A stretch of DNA of 19,836 bases. It comes from Actinomycetes bacterium. GTDB lineage: Bacteria; Actinomycetota; Acidimicrobiia; Acidimicrobiales; Microtrichaceae. The position numbers were made by a program, and so were the translations under genes. Below, in pieces: positions 13,372 through 19,836 of the stretch (position 1 is the first letter of the stretch; each line of letters opens with the position of its first letter). A model generated the notes under the pieces. It was not told the DNA's origin. It saw only the letters and a program-made list of their open reading frames with translations, and ran no database searches. The stretch covers positions 1-19,836 of the forward strand of contig JAEWED010000125.1 of assembly GCA_023389745.1 (NCBI GenBank), written 5' to 3'.

Positions 13372-15080
13372 CCTCGCCCACCAAGGACCGGCTGTTCCGC
13401 GGCTACGGCCCGCTGATCGGCTTCGCGGCGGTGTTCCTCGCGATCGCCGTGCTGGTCCCGAGCCAGCAGAAGGAGGTCGCCGTCGCGTCGATCGACGACG
13501 CCGAGCTCGGCACCGGCTCGGGCGCCGACGGCGACCTCGAGGACTTCGAGTCAGAGGTCCTCAGCGAGGAGGAGATCGCCGCGCTCGAAGAAGAGGCCGC
13601 AGCCAAGGCCGCCGCCGAAGAGGCCGCAGCGATGGCGGCCGCCCAGGGTGGCGGCGGCGCAGGTGGAGGCGGCTCCGCCGGCGGTGGTGGCGGTGCGGGT
13701 GGACCGACCAAGGTCGGCGGTTGCGCCGATCGCCCGCTGCAGATCCCGAGCGACCCGTACTCGCCGCCGTGCATCATGTTCTCGGGCGGCAACGGCGGCG
13801 AGACGTCGCCGGGCGTCACCGGCGACACGATCCGTGTCTCGGTCCGCATCGGCGGGTTCTCCAACGGCATGCTCGACGCGCTCTCGCGGGTCGCCAAGGC
13901 GAAGATCCCCTCCGAGAGCCCCGAGCTGATCGCCCGCACGATCACCGGTCTCACCGAGTACATCAACAAGGCGTTCCAGATGTACGGGCGCAAGATCGAG
14001 ATGATCATCTACGACGGCAAGGGCGACGTCCTCAAGGAGATCACCGGCGGTGGCCAGGAGGGTGCAGAGGCCGACGCGCTCAAGGCGCAGCAGGAGCTGA
14101 AGGTCTTCGCGGACGTCTCGGCCGTCTCCCCCGTCTACGCCGACGCGCTGGCCCGGCGGGGCATCGTCAACATCGGCTCGCCGTTCATGTCCCGGGAGTG
14201 GCTGAGCCAGCGACGCCCCTACGTGTGGAGCCAGTTCACCGACTGCTCGACCATCGTCGAGAGCGTCGGCTCGTACTACGGCATCAAGATGGCCAACAAG
14301 CCCGCCGCCCACGCCGGCGGAGAGCTCAAGGGCCAGCCGCGCCGGCTCGCGATCATCGCTCCGGAGAACTCCTGGTACCAGGAGTGCGTCGCCGCCGGCG
14401 TCCAGATCCTCGGCCGTGCCGGCGTGCAGCCGGTGCTCAACGAGAAGTACCGCCTCGAGATCAACCAGATGTCGATCCAGGCGGGCGAGAAGCTCGCCAA
14501 GCTGAAGAACGCCGGTGTCACGACCGTCATGTGCGGCTGCGACCCGCTGCTGCTGACCTTCCTGACCGCCAAGGCGAAGGAGCAGAACTACCACCCGGAG
14601 TGGTTGATGACCGGCGTCGCGCTCATGGACAACGACCTGATCGGCTCGATCATGGAGCAGGGTCAGTGGTCCCATGCCTTCGGCGTGTCGTTCTCCGGTC
14701 CCGCCCAGCCGGCCGGCCAGAGCCTCGGCTACCGCGCCTACAAGGCGGTGCGCCCCGACGAGCCGTCCATCGCGGTCGACCTGATCTACAACCAGCTCAA
14801 CCTGCTGGCGATCGGCATCCAGATGGCGGGTCCGAACCTGACGCCCGAGACCTTCGAGGCCGGCATGTTCAAGTACCCGACCCGCACCGGTCCCTCGGGC
14901 ACGTGGGGCTTCGCACCGGGTGACTACTCGACGTCCGACGACGCCCGAGAGGTGTTCTGGAACCCGCAGGCGGTCTCGGTGCAGACCCGTGAGCCGGGGT
15001 CCTACGTCGACCCGAACGGCGGGCAGCGCTTCCCGATCGGCAAGTGGCCCGGCGCGGCTCCTCGATCGGCCGCCGGATGA
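13368..15080 (+). CDS. Membrane-tethered type I periplasmic-binding protein of a HAAT-type ABC importer
   Basis: A 570-residue substrate-binding protein of the branched-chain-amino-acid (Leu/Ile/Val-binding) superfamily with an unusual N-terminus. A membrane helix (about 12-30) lacks a lipobox cysteine and a clear cleavage site. It is followed by an acidic segment (37-64), an Ala/Glu-rich helix (65-93) and a Gly-rich linker (94-112). The binding domain runs from about 119 to 560: GVTGDTIRVSVRIGGFSNGM, then KIEMIIYDGKGD, VFADVSAVSPVYADALARRG, RRLAIIAPENSWYQECV and VTTVMCGCDPLLLTFL. AGGAGG precedes the ATG, which overlaps the previous stop (ATGA). Its own stop overlaps the next ATG in the same way. 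It should deliver ligand to the fused transporter. Ligand identity is open: amino acids, amides or other small polar molecules are usual in the family. Confidence 0.93.
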   Translation: MTSPTKDRLFRGYGPLIGFAAVFLAIAVLVPSQQKEVAVASIDDAELGTGSGADGDLEDFESEVLSEEEIAALEEEAAAKAAAEEAAAMAAAQGGGGAGGGGSAGGGGGAGGPTKVGGCADRPLQIPSDPYSPPCIMFSGGNGGETSPGVTGDTIRVSVRIGGFSNGMLDALSRVAKAKIPSESPELIARTITGLTEYINKAFQMYGRKIEMIIYDGKGDVLKEITGGGQEGAEADALKAQQELKVFADVSAVSPVYADALARRGIVNIGSPFMSREWLSQRRPYVWSQFTDCSTIVESVGSYYGIKMANKPAAHAGGELKGQPRRLAIIAPENSWYQECVAAGVQILGRAGVQPVLNEKYRLEINQMSIQAGEKLAKLKNAGVTTVMCGCDPLLLTFLTAKAKEQNYHPEWLMTGVALMDNDLIGSIMEQGQWSHAFGVSFSGPAQPAGQSLGYRAYKAVRPDEPSIAVDLIYNQLNLLAIGIQMAGPNLTPETFEAGMFKYPTRTGPSGTWGFAPGDYSTSDDAREVFWNPQAVSVQTREPGSYVDPNGGQRFPIGKWPGAAPRSAAG

Positions 15081-18000
15081 GCGCGGCAGGCGCCAGCGGC
15101 GCGTTGCAGGCGGTGCGCTCCGACCGCCGACTGACCGCCGCGCTGTGTGTGGCGGGCCTGCTCGCCCTGTGGGCCGGCGCCGCGGTCGTGCTGCCCAACG
15201 GCGCACCCCCGGGACTGGTCGCCATCGGTGCGGTGCTGGGCTCCTCGACGGGCCTGGCAGCGGTCGGGGTGATCCTGGTCTGGCGCGCCAACCGGGTCGT
15301 GAACTTCGCCGCCGGCGCGCTCGGCGGGGCGGCCGCGCTCGGCGCACTCAACCTGTTCCTCACCTGGAGCTGGCCCTACTGGTCCGCCGTGCTCGTCGCG
15401 GTGCTCGCCGGCCTGCTCTTCGGCGGCCTCGTCGAGGTCACGGTCATCCGCCGCTTCGCGAACGCCCCGCGCCTGGTCCTCACCGTCGCCACGATCGGTC
15501 TGGCGCAGGTGCTCGGAGGCGCCGAGCTGGCCATCCCGAAGTACGTCTTCGGCATCGAGTCGCCGATCCTCGGCGCGTTCGAGACGCCGTTCACCTCGAC
15601 GAACTTCGAGCTCGGACCGGTGGTCATCACCGGCGACCACCTGCTCGTCGCCGTCGTGGTGCCCATCGTCGTGGCCGCGCTCGCCTGGTTCCTCAAGCGG
15701 TCGCTGGCAGGCACCGCGATCCGGGCGGCGTCGGAGAACACCGACCGGGCCCGGCTGCTGGGCGTGCCGGTGCGGAACCTCACGACGATCGTCTGGATGC
15801 TCGCCGGTGCACTCGCCGCACTGACCTTCGTGCTCAAGGCCCCGTTCCTCGGAGCGACCCCCTCCGCGATCGCCGGGCCCGCGGTGATGCTGCCCGCGCT
15901 GACCGCCGCCGTGGTCGCCCGCATGGAGTCCATGCCCGTCGCGTTCGGTGCAGCGGTGGTGCTCGGCGTCGTCGAGCAGATCGTGCGCTGGAACACCTCG
16001 AGCCCCGAGCTCGTCGACGTCGTGCTGTTCGTGATCATCGTGGCGGCGCTGCTGCTGCGCCGCTCCAGCGGCTCGCGGGCGCACGACGCCGACGGCGGCT
16101 GGCGCGACGCCGAGCTCATCCGACCGCTCGCGCCGGCGATCGCAGCGCTCGGCTCGGTCAAGTGGTCCAAGCGCGCCGGTCTGGTCGCGCTCATCGCCGC
16201 GGCGGTCGTCATCCCGATGCTCGTCGGACCCGGCACGTCGTACTCGCTGTCGATCATGACCGTCTGGGCGCTGGTGGCGGTCAGCCTGGTCGTGCTCACC
16301 GGTTGGGGCGGGCAGATCAGCCTCGGGCAGTTCGCGCTCGTCGGCGTCGGCGCGATCGTCGCCGGCAACTTCGTGTCGCGCTGGAACGTCGACCTGTTCA
16401 TCACGCTCGCCGTGGCAGCGGCGGCCGGCTCGCTCGCCGCGCTGCTGTTGGGCGTTCCCGCGCTGCGCATCCGCGGCCCGTTCCTGGCGGTCGTCACCCT
16501 GGCCTTCGCCGTCGTGCTCGACGGCTACGTCCTGAACCCGAACGTCTTCCCGGAGATCATCCCCCAGGACGTCGCCCGACCGCTGCTGTGGTCGCGGGTC
16601 GACCTCGAGAACGAGCGTTACATGCTCTGGTTCTCGCTCGCGATCCTCGCGCTGGGGATCGTGCTCGCCCGCGGCGTGCGCAACTCCCGCTCCGGACGGC
16701 TGCTGATCGCAGCTCGCGACAACGCCAAGGCGACCGAGGCCGCGTCGGTGTCGACCCGCCGGGTGACGTTGTCCGGGTTCGTGTTCTCGGGCGCCCTCGC
16801 CGGACTCGCCGGCGGACTGCACGTCCTGTTGCTGCACGGCGCCCGGGTCGGTTCGTACCAGCCGGTCCAGTCGGTCGAGATCTTCTCGATGGCGACCATC
16901 GGTGGACTCGGATCGATCGGCGGAGCGATCTCCGGTGCCGCGGGCATGCGCGGCCTGCAGGACATGGACCAGACGATCCGACTCATCGCGGCGGGCACCG
17001 GCGTGCTCGTGGTGCTGTGGCTGATCCCCTCCGGGCTCGCCGGCCTCGCGGCCCGGGTGCGCGACCTCTTGGTGCGTCGCATCGCCGCCCGTCACGGCAT
17101 GGACCTCGAGGGTCGCCCCCTGCCGGTCCCCGCTCCCGAGCTGTCCGTCGTCGGCGACGGCGAGACCGTCGGGCTCCCCGACGCGCCGCCGGTCGCGGCG
17201 AGCGCCGCACGCCTGGACGATGTAGACCTGGACGATGCAGGCCTGGACGGTGCCGACCTGGACGATGCAGGCCTGAACGGCGCAGCACTGCACGGCGCAG
17301 CGCTGAACGGCGCCGATCTGCACGGAGCAGGGTTGGACGCGGCGTCGCTGTACCGCGGCATCCCACCCGAGACGGCAGCGGCCGAGGAGCCGGCTGACGG
17401 AGCGCTGCGCGCCGGGCTGGCTGACGGGGCGCTGCGCGCCGAGGGCATCGACGTGTCCTACGGCCGACTCCAGGTCCTCTTCGACCTCGACCTCGATGTC
17501 GCCGACGGTGAGATCGTCGCGCTGCTCGGCACCAACGGCGCCGGCAAGTCGACGCTGCTCAAGGCGATCTGCGGTCTCATCCCGAGCTCCGGTTCGGTGC
17601 GGCTCGGCGGGATCGACCTGACCGGCAAGTCGGCCGAGCAGATCGTCACCGAGGGCGTCGCCCTGATGCCCGGCGGTAAGGCGATCTTCCCGACCCTCAG
17701 CGTCGACGACCACCTGCGCCTCGCCTGCTGGACGTTCCGCAAGGACGGCGAGCGGATCGCGAACGACCTCGAGGACGTGCGCGAGCTGTTCCCGATCCTC
17801 GCCGAACGCCGCTCGCAGCTCGCGGGTGACCTCTCCGGCGGCGAGCAGCAGCAGCTGGCGCTGGCCATGACGCTGATGCTCCGGCCGAAGGTGCTGCTCA
17901 TCGACGAGCTGTCGCTGGGTCTGGCGCCGATGATCGTCGGTGCGCTCTGCGACGTGGTCCGCCGACTCAACGCGGACGGCATGACCGTCGTCGTGGTCGA

Positions 18001-19087
18001 GCAGTCGGTCAACGTCGCGCTGACCCTCGCCGAACGTGCCGTCTTCCTCGAGAAGGGCCGGGCACGGTTCGAGGGTCCCACGCGCGAGCTGCTCGAACGC
18101 CCCGACATCCTCCGCTCGGTGTTCATCCAGGGCGCCGCGGCCCACGAGGACGACGCCGTCGATGGAACGGGCGACGGCACCGGCGGCACCGAGGAGCAGG
18201 GCCCGCAGCTGCACCTGCTCGACCTCACCCAGCTCGACGGCGGCGAGCAGCCGAGGACGATCGGTGCCGACGGCGACGAGGTGCCGGTGCTCGTGTGCAG
18301 CGGCGTGACCAAGCGCTTCGGCGGCGTCAACGCCCTCAACGACGTCGGTCTGACGGTGCACGCCGGAGAGATCGTCGGGCTGATCGGTCAGAACGGCGCC
18401 GGCAAGACCACGCTCATGGACTGCATCTCCGGGTTCCACGACCTCGACGACGGCTCGATCGTGTTCCGTGGTGTCGACATCTCGGACTGGGCACCGTTCG
18501 AACGGGCCCGGGCACGACTCGGTCGCTCCTTCCAGGAGGCCCGCCTGTTCCCGTCCCTGACCGTGATCGAGACGATCGAGGTGGCCTGCGAGCGGTCGGC
18601 GACGAACCGGTCGCTCGTCGCCGATGCGACCCGTCAGCCGGCGTCGTACCTGGCGCAGGCGGCGACCGAGGCCAAGGCGCTCGAGCTGGCCTCGATGCTC
18701 GGGCTGAGCGGATACGCCCACACGCCGACCTCGGCGTTGTCGACCGGTACACGACGCATCGTCGAGCTGGCGTGCCTGCTCGCCGAGGACCCCGTCCTGA
18801 TGTGCCTCGACGAGCCGTCCGCCGGTGTGGCACAGAAGGAGACCGAGGCGCTCGGACCGCTGCTGTCGCGCATCAGGGACCACACCGGCGCGGCGATGCT
18901 GGTGATCGAACACGACATGCCGCTGCTGTCGGGTCTCTGCGACCGGCTCGTCGCGATGGAGCTCGGCTCGGTCATCGTCAGCGGTGCGCCATCCGAGGTG
19001 CTGGAGCACCCGGAGGTCGTCGCGTCGTACCTCGGCACCGACGCGGCGGCGATCAACCGCTCGGGCGCGTCGTTCGGTCCGGTCTGA
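15077..19087 (+). CDS. Four-domain fused HAAT ABC importer: LivH-LivM-LivF-LivG in one chain
   Basis: A 1336-residue protein holding both permeases and both ATPases of a branched-chain-amino-acid-type importer. The LivH-like permease is about 15-340 (coupling-helix region GTAIRAASENTDRARLLG from 212). The LivM-like permease is 365-675 (GWGGQISLGQFALVGVGA from 409; GRLLIAARDNAKATEAAS from 540). A pentapeptide-repeat linker spans 716-760. The LivF-like ATPase is 785-1018 (Walker A GTNGAGKST 818-826, LSGGE 919-923, Walker B VLLIDE 939-944, LivF-type VEQS in place of the switch His). An acidic/Gly linker (1019-1068) precedes the LivG-like ATPase 1069-1336 (Walker A GQNGAGKTT from 1104, variant signature LSTGT 1221-1225, Walker B VLMCLDEP from 1240, switch H1279). 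All key ATPase motifs are present. ATG overlaps the preceding stop (ATGA). The frame is open throughout, with no stop or degraded domain. Confidence 0.95.
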   Translation: MSAAGASGALQAVRSDRRLTAALCVAGLLALWAGAAVVLPNGAPPGLVAIGAVLGSSTGLAAVGVILVWRANRVVNFAAGALGGAAALGALNLFLTWSWPYWSAVLVAVLAGLLFGGLVEVTVIRRFANAPRLVLTVATIGLAQVLGGAELAIPKYVFGIESPILGAFETPFTSTNFELGPVVITGDHLLVAVVVPIVVAALAWFLKRSLAGTAIRAASENTDRARLLGVPVRNLTTIVWMLAGALAALTFVLKAPFLGATPSAIAGPAVMLPALTAAVVARMESMPVAFGAAVVLGVVEQIVRWNTSSPELVDVVLFVIIVAALLLRRSSGSRAHDADGGWRDAELIRPLAPAIAALGSVKWSKRAGLVALIAAAVVIPMLVGPGTSYSLSIMTVWALVAVSLVVLTGWGGQISLGQFALVGVGAIVAGNFVSRWNVDLFITLAVAAAAGSLAALLLGVPALRIRGPFLAVVTLAFAVVLDGYVLNPNVFPEIIPQDVARPLLWSRVDLENERYMLWFSLAILALGIVLARGVRNSRSGRLLIAARDNAKATEAASVSTRRVTLSGFVFSGALAGLAGGLHVLLLHGARVGSYQPVQSVEIFSMATIGGLGSIGGAISGAAGMRGLQDMDQTIRLIAAGTGVLVVLWLIPSGLAGLAARVRDLLVRRIAARHGMDLEGRPLPVPAPELSVVGDGETVGLPDAPPVAASAARLDDVDLDDAGLDGADLDDAGLNGAALHGAALNGADLHGAGLDAASLYRGIPPETAAAEEPADGALRAGLADGALRAEGIDVSYGRLQVLFDLDLDVADGEIVALLGTNGAGKSTLLKAICGLIPSSGSVRLGGIDLTGKSAEQIVTEGVALMPGGKAIFPTLSVDDHLRLACWTFRKDGERIANDLEDVRELFPILAERRSQLAGDLSGGEQQQLALAMTLMLRPKVLLIDELSLGLAPMIVGALCDVVRRLNADGMTVVVVEQSVNVALTLAERAVFLEKGRARFEGPTRELLERPDILRSVFIQGAAAHEDDAVDGTGDGTGGTEEQGPQLHLLDLTQLDGGEQPRTIGADGDEVPVLVCSGVTKRFGGVNALNDVGLTVHAGEIVGLIGQNGAGKTTLMDCISGFHDLDDGSIVFRGVDISDWAPFERARARLGRSFQEARLFPSLTVIETIEVACERSATNRSLVADATRQPASYLAQAATEAKALELASMLGLSGYAHTPTSALSTGTRRIVELACLLAEDPVLMCLDEPSAGVAQKETEALGPLLSRIRDHTGAAMLVIEHDMPLLSGLCDRLVAMELGSVIVSGAPSEVLEHPEVVASYLGTDAAAINRSGASFGPV
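17222..17356 (+). repeat. Nine 15-bp repeats encoding pentapeptide repeats
   Basis: Nine in-frame 15-bp units inside the transporter gene encode VDLDD, AGLDG, ADLDD, AGLNG, AALHG, AALNG, ADLHG, AGLDA and ASLYR, preceded by a half unit RLDD. This fits the A(D/N)LxX pentapeptide-repeat pattern, whose known members fold as a right-handed beta-helix. The units lie between the LivM-like permease and the first ATPase. DNA units differ mostly at third positions and at the D/N/H codon. Confidence 0.85.
17392..17440 (+). repeat. 27-bp-period direct duplication before the first ATPase
   Basis: A 22-bp sequence starting GGCTGACGG occurs at 17392-17413 and 17419-17440 with one mismatch. In protein it gives ADGALRA twice (773-779 and 782-788); the second copy forms the first strand of the LivF-like ATPase. 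This is an in-frame nine-codon duplication that lengthens the linker. Confidence 0.85.
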
Positions 19088-19209
19088 CAGCCGCGGATCC
19101 GACCGCTCGGTTCGACCGTCGAGGAGATCGTGGCCGCATGTGCGCGTCGCTGCCTCGGTGACAGTGCGGGCTGAACGAACAACTGGCTGCTGAGGGCCGG
19201 CCGGTCTGT
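19088..19209. other. Intergenic gap between convergent genes
   Basis: These 122 bp separate the stop of the fused transporter (plus strand) from the stop of the HNH gene (minus strand). Only short, imperfect inverted repeats are visible and I cannot call a terminator, although one is expected for both genes. Confidence 0.6.
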
Positions 19210-19836
19210 TCAGGGTGGGCCGGCTCGGACGCCGTCGAGGTCTGTTGCCTGGCTGAGGAGCACTGAGTGGCGCAGGTGGCGTGTGCGGGCGTTGGTGGCG
19301 GGCATGACCCGGGCCTCGGCGCCGTCGCCGGGGTAGTGGGTCCAGGTGAAGCGTTGTGTGCCGCCGGTGGGATCGCCGGGTTCTGCTGGGACCGGTTCGA
19401 GAGTCCAGTCCTTGTGATGGGCTCGTGTGTGGTGCTTGCGGCAGAGCAGGACCAGGTTGTCGATGTCGGTTGGTCCGCCGTCTCGCCACCATTCGACGTG
19501 GTGAGCGTCGCACCAGCTCGGCGGTGCGTCGCAGTCGGGGAACACGCAGCCGCCGTCGCGGATGGCGAGCGCGGCGCGTTGGGCGTGGGTGATGGAGCGG
19601 CGCCGGCGCCCGCCCCAGAGGATCCGGCCCTTGTCGTCGACCTGGAAGGGTCGCACCACCGAGTCGCAGAGCAGCACCGCCGCGGCGAGCGGGTCGACCG
19701 CCGCGCCATCGGCGGTGGTGACGACACGACCGCGACGGATCCGCTCGGCCCACGACCCGCCGACCTGGTCACCTGACCCGAGGTGGTCTTCGCGGACGAC
19801 GAGCTTCGCTTCGGTGGCGCCGCGGGTGAGTGGGGT
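19210..19836 (-). CDS. DUF222/HNH endonuclease-domain protein, C-terminal part, cut by window edge
   Basis: The last 208 codons are present; the N-terminal DUF222 region lies right of the window. The visible part starts TPLTRGATEAKLVVREDHLG. It continues through ADGAAVDPLAAAVLLCDSVV to a zinc-type HNH domain: C97-x4-C102, then CDAHHVEWW (H112/H113), DNLVLLC with N127 and C132, and KHH with H136. DUF222-HNH proteins are abundant multicopy families in actinobacteria. They are thought to be nucleases, some linked to mobile DNA such as inteins or group II introns, but their cellular role is mostly unproven. The metal-binding cysteines and HNH residues are intact. The tail after the HNH domain (Pro/Arg-rich, to VRAGPP) is variable in the family. 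It converges on the transporter gene and shows no link to its function. Confidence 0.9.
   Translation of the reverse strand, partial: TPLTRGATEAKLVVREDHLGSGDQVGGSWAERIRRGRVVTTADGAAVDPLAAAVLLCDSVVRPFQVDDKGRILWGGRRRRSITHAQRAALAIRDGGCVFPDCDAPPSWCDAHHVEWWRDGGPTDIDNLVLLCRKHHTRAHHKDWTLEPVPAEPGDPTGGTQRFTWTHYPGDGAEARVMPATNARTRHLRHSVLLSQATDLDGVRAGPP

Noticed and set aside
17222..17356. Repeats as a possible CRISPR-like array
   Set aside because: The units are contiguous 15-bp repeats without spacers, in frame within a gene and coding for a recognisable pentapeptide pattern.
15002..19753. Open frame of nearly 1600 codons on the minus strand, antisense to the transporter
   Set aside because: The product is a low-complexity Arg/Asp/Gly/His/Gln mix with no motif. 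It is the expected shadow of a long GC-rich gene whose plus-strand product shows every ABC-importer motif.
19210..19836. HNH protein as evidence of an inserted mobile element
   Set aside because: No terminal repeats, integrase, transposase or intein/intron core is visible, and DUF222-HNH proteins are common stand-alone genes in actinobacteria.

Overview
The window is about 70% GC, with strong G/C third-position bias, long antisense open frames, GTG starts and several apparently leaderless genes. This fits a high-GC actinobacterium. The gene mix (acyl-CoA synthetases, CoA-transferase, MpaB/DUF2236 oxygenase-like protein, DUF222/HNH protein, fused HAAT-type ABC transporter) suggests Acidimicrobiia (Ilumatobacter-like), but that assignment is an inference. 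I see 13 protein genes, two of them cut by the window edges, and no rRNA, tRNA or CRISPR array. No stretch longer than 300 bp lacks a gene; the largest gap is the 288-bp divergent region 11593-11880.

Region 1 (1-4231, all minus strand) holds small, separately controlled acyl-CoA/lipid-type genes: the 5' end of an acyl-CoA synthetase, a small SRPBCC-like protein, a DUF2236 (MpaB-like) protein, a CaiB/BaiF CoA-transferase and an SDR oxidoreductase. Strong hairpins lie between several of them. The synthetase and the CoA-transferase carry the same 17-bp palindrome (TCTGACG-3 nt-CGTCAGA) just downstream of a -10-like hexamer, so they look like one regulon.

Region 2 (4287-7920) has a minus-strand ECF sigma factor overlapping a membrane-anchored putative anti-sigma partner, and a divergent second acyl-CoA synthetase. 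A 39-bp imperfect palindrome lies in the shared upstream region. A copy 82% identical, in the same orientation relative to the gene, lies upstream of the first synthetase.

Region 3 (7985-11592) has a type IV prepilin peptidase on the plus strand. Convergent to it is a minus-strand pair: an AlgI-like MBOAT acyltransferase and a membrane-anchored DUF459/SGNH hydrolase, probably an extracytoplasmic acylation module.

Region 4 (11593-19087) is the most unusual part. A promoter with an adjacent palindrome precedes a plus-strand operon of three genes joined by ATGA overlaps: a secreted, C-terminally anchored protein of unknown family; a type I periplasmic-binding protein tethered by a transmembrane helix, an Ala/Glu helix and a Gly-rich linker; and a single 1336-residue protein. 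That protein contains all four other parts of a branched-chain-amino-acid-type (HAAT) importer, in the order LivH, LivM, LivF, LivG. A pentapeptide-repeat segment of nine units links the membrane half to the ATPase half. The operon could encode a complete tethered importer; its substrate cannot be read from the sequence. The window ends with the C-terminal part of a DUF222/HNH protein (19210-19836, minus).
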